64,000 bases of DNA from Agromyces soli (GTDB taxonomy: Bacteria > Actinomycetota > Actinomycetes > Actinomycetales > Microbacteriaceae). The stretch lies in assembly GCF_022811605.1 (NCBI RefSeq), contig NZ_CP094533.1, positions 1,612,001-1,676,000 of the forward strand. The letters run 5' to 3'. Below are positions 42,250-50,708 of the stretch, piece by piece. Below the pieces are notes generated by a model, which was not told the DNA's origin, did no database searches, and saw only the letters and a list, made by a program, of their open reading frames with translations. Positions within the stretch are counted from its first letter, which is position 1. Each line of letters opens with the position of its first letter. Made by a program: the position numbers and the translations under genes.

Positions 42250-42255
42250 AGCCTA
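42250..42255 (-). promoter_or_regulatory. -10 element TAGGCT, leaderless GTG start at 42243
   Basis: Minus-strand TAGGCT ends six bases before GTG 42243, in the divergent gap before 42322. Confidence 0.55.
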
Positions 42256-42308
42256 GGGCTCCGGAGGCGACGCGCCGCGGCGGTCCGGTCGATGTCGGAG
42301 GCCGCGCG

Positions 42309-42314
42309 TACCGT
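42309..42314 (+). promoter_or_regulatory. -10 element TACCGT, near-leaderless start at 42322
   Basis: TACCGT ends seven bases before ATG 42322. Confidence 0.45.
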
Positions 42315-42321
42315 GGCTGCC

Positions 42322-42579
42322 ATGACGAACCGCACGATGAGCCTCGAATCCGACCCCGAAGCCGGCCCCGCGCCCGCCCGGGCCGTCGACGAGCGCTGCC
42401 CGCGGTGCGACTCGCACGCGGTGCACGTGATCCTCTACGGCCCGCTCGACCTCGAGGTCGAGGCCGCCGCCGACCCCGACACCGGGCTCGACGGCTTCAC
42501 CTTCGACGACGCGCCCATCTTCGACTGCCGCGAGTGCGGCTTCGAGTGGGGCCTCGCCGTCCGCGAACTGCTCGGCTGA
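42322..42579 (+). CDS. Small zinc-ribbon-like protein
   Basis: An 85-residue soluble protein with two CxxC pairs, ERCPRCDSHAVHV near residue 27 and FDCRECGFEWGL near residue 70, as in zinc ribbons. The segment between them is acidic. Small ribbons of this kind bind nucleic acid or proteins; no specific role can be given. A -10-like hexamer at near-leaderless distance supports the start. Confidence 0.8.
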   Translation: MTNRTMSLESDPEAGPAPARAVDERCPRCDSHAVHVILYGPLDLEVEAAADPDTGLDGFTFDDAPIFDCRECGFEWGLAVRELLG

Positions 42580-42589
42580 GCGGCGCCCC

Positions 42590-42919
42590 TCAGGGGCTCG
42601 GCCACCACCCCACGGGGCCTTTTCCCGGGACGAGCGCCGCGTCGTACTCCGGCAGGAGCAGCGGCCCAGGATCGGTCGGATCGCGCAGCTCGTCGAGAAT
42701 CACCTCGGCAAGCGCCGTTGGCGTGCTCGGGTCGAACTGAGCTCGGAGGCGCGCCAAGTCGAACGTCCGACCGATGAGCGGGGCCTGGGCTGCTGAGCGA
42801 TAGACGATGCGGATGCAGCCCCGTGAGGCGGTTGCCGCCTCGACCACAAGTCCCTGCGCCGCTGCGTGAGCGACCCGCTCAAGCACCGCTGCCGCGAGGT
42901 GCTCATCGTCGAGGTGCAT
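42590..42919 (-). CDS. Hypothetical protein, 109 residues
   Basis: I do not recognise this protein. It is soluble, with residues 20-50 reading as a strand-rich half (GLVVEAATASRGCIRIVYRS) and a helical second half (RLRAQFDPSTPTALAEVILD). It ends in a Trp/Pro-rich tail (GKGPVGWWPSP). Base composition is noticeably less GC-rich than that of neighbours, hinting at recent acquisition. The ATG at 42919 is preferred, but a GTG at 42931 in the same frame is possible. It may function with the adjacent zinc-ribbon gene, but there is no evidence beyond proximity. Confidence 0.62.
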   Translation of the reverse strand: MHLDDEHLAAAVLERVAHAAAQGLVVEAATASRGCIRIVYRSAAQAPLIGRTFDLARLRAQFDPSTPTALAEVILDELRDPTDPGPLLLPEYDAALVPGKGPVGWWPSP

Positions 42920-42966
42920 ACGACCGCTCACACCGAAATGGTATCCCAACTGTGCATCTCTGCGGG

Positions 42967-44550
42967 TCACTGCACCTCGACGGTGCGGCGGTCGAGGCCG
43001 GTCGCACCGTCGGGGGCCGGTGGTCGCTGTTCGGAGCTCTGCACCGTGCCGTCCGATCCGACGGCGCGCACCTGCAGCTCGTGGGATCCCGGTGAGGCAT
43101 CCCACCTCCAGCGCCACTGCACCCAGGTGTCGTCCGAGATGGCGCTCGCGAGCTCGGCCTCCTGCCAGGCGCCGCCGTCGACGCGCACCTCGACCCGCTC
43201 GACGCCGACGTGCTGGTACCAGGCCACGCCCGCGACGACGACCGGGCCCGCCCCGACGGGCTCGCGCGGCACGTCGATGCGGCTGGACAGCTTCACCGGG
43301 CCGCGTTCGCTCCAGCCGCGGTCGGTCCAGTACGCCCGGGCCCGGTCGAAGCGGGTCACCTCGAGCTCCGTCACCCACTTCGTGGCCGAGACGTAGCCGT
43401 ACAGCCCGGGTACGACGAGTCGCACGGGGAACCCGTGCTCGGCGGGCAGCGGCTCACCGTTCATCCCGATCGCGAGCAGCGCAGCTCGCCCGTCGCGCAG
43501 CACCTCGAGCGGCGTGCCCGCGGTGAACCCGTCGATGCTGCGGGAGAGCACCATGTCCGCGTCCGCCGAGACGCCGGCGCGGTCGAGCAGCGCGGCGATC
43601 GGGTAGCCGAGCCAGGTGGCGTTGCCGATGAGCGAGCCGCCGACCTCGTTCGACACGCAGGCGAGTGTGACGGCGTGCTCCTCGAGCGGCAGGGCGAGCA
43701 GTTCCTCCCAGTCGAGCGTCACCTCCCGCTCGACCTGCCCGTGCACCCGCAGCTGCCAGTCGGCGGGATCGATGACCGGCACCTGCAGGGCCGTGTCGAT
43801 GCGGTAGAACTCGGCGTTCGGGGTGATCAGCGGGGTGAGGCCGTCGACGTCGAAGGCGGCGCCGGCGGGGATGGCCGGGGCGGGCGTCGCGGGTGCGGGC
43901 AGCCGGATGGCGTCGCGCGCGGCGCTCGCGACCCTCGCGCCGGCCCGCAGGGTCCAGCCGCCGATCCCGGCGAGCAGGCCGAGCGCCGCGGATCCGGCGG
44001 CCCAGGCGAGGAAGCGGCGGCGGTCGGGCCCGGCCGGCAGGGCGGATGCCTCGGCATCCACGGCCTCGGCATCCACGGTCTCGGCGGACCCCGCTCGCGG
44101 CGCCGCGAGCGCCGCGAGGCGCACGAGCCGCCGCAGCAGCAGCACGGCGACGAGCGCGGTGACAAGCGGGGGTGCGAGGTCGAGCGGCGAGAACTGCGCC
44201 CGGGTCGCGGTCGCGACGATGCCGGCGGTGCCCGCTGCGATGACGAGCAGCGTGCCGATCGGGGGACGGATCGCCTCGAGCACGCCGGCCGCGGCGGCGA
44301 GCAGCGCGAGCACGAGCGCGATGCCGACGATGAGCGCGAGCTTGTCGGCCGTGCCGAAGAGGGCGATCGCGGCATCTTTCGCCCAAGCGGGGGCGAGATC
44401 CACCGCGAGACCGCCGACGTCGGTGATCGGGCCGCCGGTCGGGGCCACGAACGCGGCGACCAGTTCGCCGACACCGATGCCTGCCCCGACCGCAACGATT
44501 CCCGCGAGCGCCGCGTCGCGGCGTCGCGCCGTTCGAACGGCCCCGGTCAC
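42967..44550 (-). CDS. Membrane-anchored sulfite oxidase-fold molybdopterin oxidoreductase
   Basis: A 527-residue protein. The first 200 residues hold about five hydrophobic helices, the last preceded by RRRF. The catalytic part follows, with the molybdenum-ligand cysteine in VTLACVSNEVGGSLIGN (near 297) and GFPVRLVVPGLYGYVSATKW downstream. A C-terminal dimerisation-like beta domain ends the protein (residues 420-525). Relatives are YedY/SUOX-like oxidoreductases; fused membrane segments are common in actinobacteria. The electron partner and substrate are unknown. An Ala/Asp/Glu repeat (DAEAVDAEASAL) lies near residue 165. Confidence 0.92.
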   Translation of the reverse strand: MTGAVRTARRRDAALAGIVAVGAGIGVGELVAAFVAPTGGPITDVGGLAVDLAPAWAKDAAIALFGTADKLALIVGIALVLALLAAAAGVLEAIRPPIGTLLVIAAGTAGIVATATRAQFSPLDLAPPLVTALVAVLLLRRLVRLAALAAPRAGSAETVDAEAVDAEASALPAGPDRRRFLAWAAGSAALGLLAGIGGWTLRAGARVASAARDAIRLPAPATPAPAIPAGAAFDVDGLTPLITPNAEFYRIDTALQVPVIDPADWQLRVHGQVEREVTLDWEELLALPLEEHAVTLACVSNEVGGSLIGNATWLGYPIAALLDRAGVSADADMVLSRSIDGFTAGTPLEVLRDGRAALLAIGMNGEPLPAEHGFPVRLVVPGLYGYVSATKWVTELEVTRFDRARAYWTDRGWSERGPVKLSSRIDVPREPVGAGPVVVAGVAWYQHVGVERVEVRVDGGAWQEAELASAISDDTWVQWRWRWDASPGSHELQVRAVGSDGTVQSSEQRPPAPDGATGLDRRTVEVQ

Positions 44551-44589
44551 CCGGTCAGCCTACGCCCGCGCCGAGAGGTGGGGCGCGAT

Positions 44590-44634
44590 GTCAGTATTTG
44601 CGGGTGCGCGGCCGCGCCGACCGCAAATACTGAC
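44590..44634. repeat. 45-bp nested inverted repeat
   Basis: Perfect 14-base arms GTCAGTATTTGCGG (44590-44603) and its complement (44621-44634) enclose a 12-base palindrome GCGCGGCCGCGC (44606-44617). It lies in the 119-base gap between two minus-strand genes. There is no U-tract, and the AT-rich arms contrast with the region. A transcription terminator, a REP-like mobile palindrome or a regulator site would all fit. Confidence 0.78.
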
Positions 44635-44669
44635 TTCACGGGGCCGGGAGGGGAGGGCGGGAGGGAGGC

Positions 44670-45707
44670 TCAGACCTCGTCCAGCAGCTCCGCGTGGATG
44701 CGGCGCAGGTCCTCCATGAGCGAGCCGATCAGGATCCAGTGCCCGGAGCGGGGCGCCGTGACGACGAGCGGGGCCGTGAGCGCCGGCACCGCCGACGTCA
44801 TCGGCGCGGGCTCCGGCTCGATCTCCGCGAGATGCACCGCGAGCCGCACGTCGTGCGCGGCACGGCGCAGCTGTTCCGCGATCGCCTGCACCGCCGGCTC
44901 CTCCGAGAGCGCCGGGTCGTAGTGGTCGAGCGTCGCCCGGGTCATCCCGATCACCTGCGTCACGATCGGGCTCAGCTTCTCGACCAGCGCCCGCAGCTCG
45001 CGGAGCTCGTCGCGGTGCGCCGAGCGCCGCGGGTTCAGGGTGAGCGACTCCTCGCCGGCGGTGATGGATGCCTCCGCGGCATCCCGCATCGGCCGCATGA
45101 GCCGCGCCTCGAGCATGAGCTGCTGCATCGCGTGCGAGGACTGCGGCGACTCGAGGGCCGCCGCGAGGCGGCTGAGGCTCGCCGCGAGCTCCCCGCCGAG
45201 GAGCGCCAGGTCGCGGCGCGCCGGGCCGACGAGCACGGGCGGCACGATGAGCGCGTTCACGACGATGCCGATCGCGGCGCCGATCAGGGTCTCGAAGATG
45301 CGGTCGATCGCGTACTCCGGGCTCGACGAGCCGAGCGCGAGCACGAGCATCGCGCTGATCGCGACCTGGTTGCCGGTGCCCGGCGTCACCTTCAGCGCCC
45401 ACGCGACGAGCATCGCCACCACGATCGCGACGAGCACCACCCAGCTCGCCGAGCCGAACACGAGGCCGAGCGCCGAGGCGATCACGACGCCGGCGATCAC
45501 CCCGATGCTGCGCTCGATGGCCTTCGCGAACGACTGGTTCACGCTCGGCTGCACCACGAGCAGCGCCGCGATCGCGGCGAACACGGGCAGCTGCCCCTGC
45601 ACGATCCAGCCCGCCACGAGCCAGGCGGCGATCGTCGCCACCGCCGATTTCGCCACCTGCAGCAGCGACGCCCGCTTCGCGGCCCGGAAGACGGCGGTCA
45701 TGCCCAT
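44670..45707 (-). CDS. FUSC/aromatic acid exporter family membrane protein
   Basis: A 345-residue protein. Six hydrophobic helices (1-160) carry the FUSC pattern AALLVVQPSVNQSFAKAIER near residue 50, with GNQVAISAMLVLALGSSSP and an R(I)FETLIGAAIGIVVNALIV stretch. The C-terminal 180 residues are soluble, helical and charged. Such proteins export aromatic acids or xenobiotics; the substrate here is unknown. The ATG at 45707 is supported by a -10 hexamer at the leaderless distance. Confidence 0.9.
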   Translation of the reverse strand: MGMTAVFRAAKRASLLQVAKSAVATIAAWLVAGWIVQGQLPVFAAIAALLVVQPSVNQSFAKAIERSIGVIAGVVIASALGLVFGSASWVVLVAIVVAMLVAWALKVTPGTGNQVAISAMLVLALGSSSPEYAIDRIFETLIGAAIGIVVNALIVPPVLVGPARRDLALLGGELAASLSRLAAALESPQSSHAMQQLMLEARLMRPMRDAAEASITAGEESLTLNPRRSAHRDELRELRALVEKLSPIVTQVIGMTRATLDHYDPALSEEPAVQAIAEQLRRAAHDVRLAVHLAEIEPEPAPMTSAVPALTAPLVVTAPRSGHWILIGSLMEDLRRIHAELLDEV

Positions 45708-45713
45708 GCGACC

Positions 45714-45719
45714 ACGCTA
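45714..45719 (-). promoter_or_regulatory. -10 element TAGCGT, leaderless start of FUSC gene
   Basis: Minus-strand TAGCGT ends six bases before ATG 45707, in favour of the first of the two closely spaced ATGs. Confidence 0.55.
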
Positions 45720-45766
45720 CTGCGCGCGGCTCGGCGCCACGCGACTGCGCGCCGCCGGCCAGCGAC

Positions 45767-47590
45767 CTACTGGGGCGTCCCCCGCGGCTCGTCCTCGCCG
45801 TGCTCCGGGATCTCCGGATCGTCGAGCACCGACAGCTCGTCGCGATCGACGAGCTCGTCCACGTCGGCGCCCGGCACGCCGAGCTCGTCGCGCCGCTCCG
45901 CCTCGAGCGCGGTCGTCGAAAGCCGCCGCTCGGACGTCGGGGCATCCGCCAGTCCGAAGCGCCGCCGCAGCGAGCGCACCCAGCGCGGCTGCGCGCCCAC
46001 CGGTGCGCCCTCGCCGGGCTCCGCCTCGAGCCCGTACACCTCGCCGATCCGGTCGATGAAGGCCGCGCGCTGCGCCCGCTCGTACGCACGCCGCTCCCGG
46101 CGGAACGCGATGATCGTCGACCAGCAGATCAGCAGCATCACGATGCTGAACGGCAGCGCGATGATGATCGCCGCGGTCTGCAGCGCGGTGAGCCCGCCGC
46201 TCAGCAGCAGCGCGATCGCGAGGAGGGCGGTGATCGCGGTGAAGAAGGTGCGGATCCAGCGCTTCGGGTTCAGCTGCCCGCCCGTGGCGATCATGCCCAT
46301 CACGAGCGCGCCGGAGTCGGCCGAGGTGACGAAGAAGATCGCGATCAGGATGATGACCCCGATGGTCACGACCTGCGTGCCCGGCACGTACTCGAGCAAC
46401 TGGAACAGCGCCCCCTGCACGTCGACCGTGCCATCGGGCCGGGTGAGCGCGCCGGGCGTCTGCAGCTCGATCGCGAGCGCCGATCCGCCGAGCACCGCGA
46501 ACCACAGGATGCCGAGCAGCGTGGGCACGATGATGACGCCCATCACGAACTCGCGCACCGTGCGGCCCTTCGAGACCCGCGCGATGAAGATGCCGACGAA
46601 CGGCGCCCACGAGATCCACCAGCCCCAGTAGAACGACGTCCACGACGCCTGCCACTGCTCGCCCGCCTCGCCCTGGAACGCGCTCGTGTTGAACGAGAGG
46701 CCCACGAAGTTCTGGATGTAGTTGCCGATCGACTGCACGAACTCGCGCAGCAGGAACTCGCTCTGCCCGAACACCAGCAGGTACAGCACGAGCAGTCCGG
46801 CGAGCACGAGGTTCGCCGTCGACAGCCACTTCATGCCCTTCGTGACGCCCGACAGCACCGAGAACAGCACGAACACCGAGATCACGAGGATGATGACGAC
46901 CTGGGTGAACTCGTCCGGCTCGGCGAAGCCGGCGGCGTGCAGGCCGGCGCTGATCTGCAGCACGCCGAGGCCGAGCGAGGTCGCGACGCCGAAGAGGGTG
47001 CCGACGAGGGCGATCACGTCGATCGCATGCCCCCAGCCGCCCTCGACGCGCTTGCCGAGCAGCGGCTCGAGCGTCCACCGGATCGAGATCGGCCGACGGC
47101 GACGGTGGATGGCGTACGCCAGCGCCAGCCCGATCACGACGTAGATCGCCCACGCGTGGATGCCCCAGTGCAGGTACGTCTGGCTGAGCGCGGCCTGGGC
47201 GAGCTGCTCCGGCGTGCCCGTGACGCCCGGGCGCGGGGACACGAAGTGGCTGAGCGGCTCGCTCACGCCGTAGAAGACGAGGCCGATGCCCATGCCCGCG
47301 GCGAAGAGCAGCGAGAGCCACGCCGGGAACGAGAACTCCGGCTCGTCGTCGTCGCGGCCGAGCTTGATGTCGCCGAAGCGGCTGAAGCCGAAGAACAGGC
47401 TGACCGCGACGAAGAACGCGGCGATGAGCACGTAGTACCAGTTGAAGGTGTTCACGATGCCCGACTGGACCGCGCCGAACACGGTCTCGGCGGCGTCGGG
47501 GGCGACGAGGGCGAACACCACGAAGGCGACGATCACGACCGCCGCGGGCCAGAACACCCAGCGCTGAACAGGCGGAAGTCGTTTCTCCAT
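45767..47590 (-). CDS. BCCT family transporter (betaine/choline/carnitine)
   Basis: A 607-residue secondary transporter with 12 helices. Signature segments are LFAAGMGIGLVFYGVSEPLS near residue 95 (the ion-binding GxG helix) and WTSFYWGWWISWAPFVGIFI near residue 320, whose tryptophans form the substrate box. A hydrophilic C-terminus of about 85 residues follows (from YERAQRAAFIDRIGEVYG). The family imports osmolytes or precursors such as choline, driven by Na+ or H+. The substrate cannot be fixed from sequence alone. The gene is divergent from the exonuclease with only 35 bases between the starts. Confidence 0.94.
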   Translation of the reverse strand: MEKRLPPVQRWVFWPAAVVIVAFVVFALVAPDAAETVFGAVQSGIVNTFNWYYVLIAAFFVAVSLFFGFSRFGDIKLGRDDDEPEFSFPAWLSLLFAAGMGIGLVFYGVSEPLSHFVSPRPGVTGTPEQLAQAALSQTYLHWGIHAWAIYVVIGLALAYAIHRRRRPISIRWTLEPLLGKRVEGGWGHAIDVIALVGTLFGVATSLGLGVLQISAGLHAAGFAEPDEFTQVVIILVISVFVLFSVLSGVTKGMKWLSTANLVLAGLLVLYLLVFGQSEFLLREFVQSIGNYIQNFVGLSFNTSAFQGEAGEQWQASWTSFYWGWWISWAPFVGIFIARVSKGRTVREFVMGVIIVPTLLGILWFAVLGGSALAIELQTPGALTRPDGTVDVQGALFQLLEYVPGTQVVTIGVIILIAIFFVTSADSGALVMGMIATGGQLNPKRWIRTFFTAITALLAIALLLSGGLTALQTAAIIIALPFSIVMLLICWSTIIAFRRERRAYERAQRAAFIDRIGEVYGLEAEPGEGAPVGAQPRWVRSLRRRFGLADAPTSERRLSTTALEAERRDELGVPGADVDELVDRDELSVLDDPEIPEHGEDEPRGTPQ

Positions 47591-47596
47591 GCGTCA

Positions 47597-47602
47597 AAGG
47601 TA
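47597..47602 (-). promoter_or_regulatory. -10 element TACCTT, leaderless start of BCCT gene
   Basis: Minus-strand TACCTT ends six bases before ATG 47590. It is 11 bases from the oppositely oriented -10 at 47614, so the two promoters overlap physically. Confidence 0.5.
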
Positions 47603-47613
47603 GCGAGCCGTGG

Positions 47614-47619
47614 CAGGAT
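47614..47619 (+). promoter_or_regulatory. -10 element CAGGAT, leaderless start of exonuclease gene
   Basis: CAGGAT ends six bases before ATG 47626, back-to-back with the BCCT promoter. Confidence 0.5.
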
Positions 47620-47625
47620 CGGCGC

Positions 47626-48561
47626 ATGGCCGACCGCATGATGCTCCTCGACACCGCGTCGCTCTACTTCCGCGCCTTCTTCGGCGTGCCCGACTCGATC
47701 GTCTCGCCCGACGGCACCCCGGTGAACGCCGTGCGCGGCCTCGGCGACATGATCGCGCGGCTCACGACGGACTACGAGGCGACGCACCTCGTCGCGTGCT
47801 GGGACGACGACTGGCGGCCCGCGTGGCGGGTCGAGCGCATCCCGAGCTACAAGGCGCACCGCGTGGTCGAAGCGGTGCCGGGCGGGGTCGACGTCGAGGA
47901 GACGCCGCCGGGGCTCGTCGCGCAGATCCCGCGCATCCGCGAGCTCCTCGACGTGCTCGGCATCGCCGTGGTCGGCGCGCCGCAGGCCGAGGCGGATGAC
48001 GTCATCGGCACGCTCGCGACGGGTGCGCCCATGCCCGTCGACATCGTCACGGGCGACCGCGACCTCTTCCAGCTCGTCGACGACGCCGCCGGCGTGCGGC
48101 TCATCAATACCGCGCGCGGCATGAGCAAGCTCGAGGTCGTCACCGAGGCGACAGTGGTCGGCAAGTACGGGGTGCTGCCCCAGCAGTACGCGGACTTCGC
48201 GACGCTGCGCGGGGATGCCTCAGACGGGCTGCCGGGCGTCGCCGGCGTCGGCGAGAAGACCGCCGCGGGCCTGCTGCAGACCTTCGGCACGCTCGACGGG
48301 GTGCTCGCCGCGGCCGAGGCGGGGGAGCCCGGCATGTCGGCGGGGGTGCGGGCCAAGCTCGCCGCCGCGGCCGACTACCTCGCCGTGGCTCCCGAGGTGG
48401 TGCGGGTGCGCCGCGAGCTGCCGCTCGGCTTCGAGCCGGACGCGGCGAAGCTCCGGCCGCTGGACGCCACCGCCCGCGAGCGGCTCGAGCAGCTCGGCGC
48501 CGAGTGGAACCTCGGCGGCACGGTCGGCCGGCTCGAAGCCGCGCTCGACCGCACCGCCTGA
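47626..48561 (+). CDS. 5'-3' exonuclease (FEN/Pol I N-domain type)
   Basis: A 311-residue flap nuclease-like protein. The N-terminal metal-binding core shows MLLDTASLYFRAFFGVPDS. ACWDDDWRPAWR and AEADDVIGTLA supply further acidic residues, and DIVTGDRDLFQLVDD closes the set. The helix-3-turn-helix DNA-binding motif is DGLPGVAGVGEKTAAGLL near residue 205. It equals the 5' nuclease half of DNA polymerase I, here as a free-standing protein as in many actinobacteria. It removes flaps or RNA primers in replication and repair. Confidence 0.94.
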   Translation: MADRMMLLDTASLYFRAFFGVPDSIVSPDGTPVNAVRGLGDMIARLTTDYEATHLVACWDDDWRPAWRVERIPSYKAHRVVEAVPGGVDVEETPPGLVAQIPRIRELLDVLGIAVVGAPQAEADDVIGTLATGAPMPVDIVTGDRDLFQLVDDAAGVRLINTARGMSKLEVVTEATVVGKYGVLPQQYADFATLRGDASDGLPGVAGVGEKTAAGLLQTFGTLDGVLAAAEAGEPGMSAGVRAKLAAAADYLAVAPEVVRVRRELPLGFEPDAAKLRPLDATARERLEQLGAEWNLGGTVGRLEAALDRTA

Positions 48562-48566
48562 ACCGG

Positions 48567-49115
48567 TTACTCCGCCGCGCTCGCCTGCTCGCGCTTCGGC
48601 AGCACCCAGCCCGGGCGCGCGAAGTGGCAGGTGTAGCCGTTGGGGATGCGCTCCAGGTAGTCCTGGTGCTCGGACTCGGCCTCCCAGAAGGGGCCGCTCG
48701 GCTCGATCGTCGTGACCGCGTCGCCCGGCCAGAGCCCCGAGGCATCCACGTCGGCGATCGTCTCCCTGGCGACCTGCTCCTGCTCGGGGCTCGTCGGGAA
48801 GATGGCCGAGCGGTAGCTCGTGCCCAGGTCGTTGCCCTGGCGGTTCAGGGTCGTCGGGTCGTGGATCTGGAAGAAGAACTCCAACTGCTCGCGGAAGCTC
48901 GTCTTCGTCGGGTCGTAGACGATCTCGATCGCCTCGGCGTGGCCCGGGTGGTTGCGGTACGTCGCGTGGTCGTTCTGCCCGCCGGTGTATCCGACGCGGG
49001 TGCTGATGACGCCGGGGCGGCGGCGGATGAGGTCCTGCATGCCCCAGAAGCAGCCGCCGGCGAGCACCGCGGTCTCGGTGCCGGGGATGCTGGTGATGGC
49101 GCCGGTGTCGGTCAT
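48567..49115 (-). CDS. msrA: Peptide-methionine (S)-S-oxide reductase
   Basis: A 182-residue MsrA that repairs oxidised methionine using thioredoxin. The catalytic loop is [20 protein letters not shown] (Cys near 21), followed by [20 protein letters not shown] and the [15 protein letters not shown] motif. Resolving cysteines could be those near the C-terminus ([11 protein letters not shown]). AAGGAG lies nine bases before the ATG at 49115, which decides the start over any upstream in-frame codon. It converges with the exonuclease gene, six bases apart. Confidence 0.96.
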   Translation of the reverse strand: MTDTGAITSIPGTETAVLAGGCFWGMQDLIRRRPGVISTRVGYTGGQNDHATYRNHPGHAEAIEIVYDPTKTSFREQLEFFFQIHDPTTLNRQGNDLGTSYRSAIFPTSPEQEQVARETIADVDASGLWPGDAVTTIEPSGPFWEAESEHQDYLERIPNGYTCHFARPGWVLPKREQASAAE

Positions 49116-49235
49116 GGTCCGCTCCTTCGTTCTCGCGGGCTCGCGGTCGCACGGGCCCACAGAGAAGAACGTAGGCGGCCTCCCGGGTGTTCCGCGAGCC
49201 CGCGATCGTCGCGCGGACGTCCGCGCGGCGCCGGA

Positions 49236-49241
49236 TAGGGT
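49236..49241 (+). promoter_or_regulatory. -10 element TAGGGT, leaderless start at 49248
   Basis: TAGGGT ends six bases before ATG 49248, and no ribosome site is evident. Confidence 0.55.
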
Positions 49242-49247
49242 GAGGCG

Positions 49248-49622
49248 ATGGAGCGCAGCATCGCGTTGAACTATCCGGCGGCCATCCCGGTCGGGCATGT
49301 CGTGGAGCTCACCCGCTTCGCCGATCCCCGCCCGGAGCGCAAGCGCCGCGGGCTCGGCGAGTCCCAGGCGTACACGGTGCCCGCGGTGCAGGATCTCGAC
49401 ACCGGCATCCGGTACCTGAACCACGCGCACGCCTCGATCGGCGGCAACGGCGGCAACAGCTTCGTCGCGAACCGCTACCCGTTCGAGCCGCTCGCGCAGC
49501 TCGAGGTGTCGGAGGTGTGGCGCGGCCGGGTGCTCGCCTGCACGCTCGTGATGGTCGAAGGCCTCGAGAATCAGCACACGGTGCTGCGGCTCGCGCCGCT
49601 CGGGGAGGATGCCGCGCGCTGA
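49248..49622 (+). CDS. Hypothetical protein, 124 residues
   Basis: I do not recognise this soluble protein. It begins with a strand-rich part ([20 protein letters not shown]) and contains a Gly/Asn-rich loop ([20 protein letters not shown]) near residues 65-85. A further strand pair ends it ([20 protein letters not shown]). No signal or membrane helix is present. An exact leaderless -10 supports the start. The GlxA-type regulator lies downstream on the same strand with its own promoter. Confidence 0.65.
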   Translation: MERSIALNYPAAIPVGHVVELTRFADPRPERKRRGLGESQAYTVPAVQDLDTGIRYLNHAHASIGGNGGNSFVANRYPFEPLAQLEVSEVWRGRVLACTLVMVEGLENQHTVLRLAPLGEDAAR

Positions 49623-49655
49623 CGCACGCGGCGGCGATCCGCTTGCGGTCCGTGG

Positions 49656-49661
49656 CATCCT
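49656..49661 (+). promoter_or_regulatory. -10 element CATCCT, leaderless GTG start at 49668
   Basis: CATCCT ends six bases before GTG 49668, supporting the GTG as the start. Confidence 0.42.
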
Positions 49662-49667
49662 TGCCAG

Positions 49668-50621
49668 GTGACCACTTCCTTGCACCGGATCGCCGTGCTC
49701 GTGCTCGAGGGGGCGAAGCCCCTCGACGTCGGCATCCCCGCGCAGGTCTTCACGACCCGGGCGAGCATGCCGTACGAGGTGCACGTCTGCGGTGCCGCGC
49801 CCGGCCTCGTGACGGGCGGCGACGGGCTCTCGTACCACGTGGCGCACGGGCTGGAGGCGCTCGAGTGGGCCGACACGGTGTTCATCCCCGGCTACCGGCA
49901 CCCCGACCGCGAGCCGCCGCCCGCGGTGGTCGTCGACGCGCTGCGCGCCGCGCACGAGCGCGGGGCCCGGCTCGCGGCGATCTCGACGGGGGCGTTCGCG
50001 CTCGCCGCGACGGGGCTACTCGACGGGCGCCGGGCGACGACGCACTGGCACTACACGCAGGCGCTGCGGGCGGGGCATCCGCTCGTCCGCGTCGACGCGA
50101 ACGTGCTCTTCGTCGACGAGGGCAGCGTGCTCACCTCGGCGGGCGCCGCGAGCGGCATCGACCTGTGCCTGCACCTCGTGCGCCGCGACCTCGGCGTCGG
50201 CGTCGCGAACCACGCCGCCCGGCGGCTCGTCGCCGCGCCGTACCGCAGCGGCGGGCAGGCGCAGTACGTGCCGCGGAGCCTTCCCGAGGAGCTCGGGCCG
50301 GTGTTCGCCGCGACCCGGCAGTGGGCGCTCGAACGGCTCGGCGAGCCGCTGACGCTCGGCGATCTCGCCCGCAACGCGAACGTGTCGCCGCGCACCTTCT
50401 CGCGCCGCTTCGTGGAGGACACCGGCTACACGCCCATGCAGTGGGTGCTGCGCGCACGGGTGGACGTCGCGCGGGAGCTCCTCGAACGCACCGAGCTCGG
50501 GGTCGAGCAGGTCGCCGCGCAGGTGGGTCTGGGCACCGGTGCGAACCTGCGGCTGCACTTCCAGCGCATCCTCGGCACCTCGCCGAGCGGCTACCGGGAG
50601 ACGTTCGCCCGCGGGGAGTGA
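49668..50621 (+). CDS. GlxA-type transcriptional regulator (DJ-1/PfpI plus AraC domain)
   Basis: A 317-residue regulator. The N-terminal 190 residues are a DJ-1/PfpI glutamine-amidotransferase-like domain ([20 protein letters not shown] and [20 protein letters not shown]). The cysteine elbow is replaced by STGAFAL, typical for the GlxA group. The C-terminal AraC domain (residues 205-310) has two helix-turn-helices: [20 protein letters not shown] and [20 protein letters not shown]. Targets may be amide or amino-acid catabolic genes; none is adjacent in the obvious sense. Confidence 0.93.
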   Translation: MTTSLHRIAVLVLEGAKPLDVGIPAQVFTTRASMPYEVHVCGAAPGLVTGGDGLSYHVAHGLEALEWADTVFIPGYRHPDREPPPAVVVDALRAAHERGARLAAISTGAFALAATGLLDGRRATTHWHYTQALRAGHPLVRVDANVLFVDEGSVLTSAGAASGIDLCLHLVRRDLGVGVANHAARRLVAAPYRSGGQAQYVPRSLPEELGPVFAATRQWALERLGEPLTLGDLARNANVSPRTFSRRFVEDTGYTPMQWVLRARVDVARELLERTELGVEQVAAQVGLGTGANLRLHFQRILGTSPSGYRETFARGE

Positions 50622-50696
50622 GCGGCCGGGCTCGGACTGGCGCGATCCTTTCGGACACTGGCTTGCGAGCCACTGCTGCGCGAGGCATCCCGCGAC

Positions 50697-50702
50697 GATG
50701 CT
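50697..50702 (+). promoter_or_regulatory. -10-like element GATGCT, leaderless start of GAPDH
   Basis: GATGCT ends six bases before ATG 50709. GGAGG at 50703-50707 is only one base from the ATG, so it is a poor ribosome site for that codon. Confidence 0.35.
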
Positions 50703-50708
50703 GGAGGC

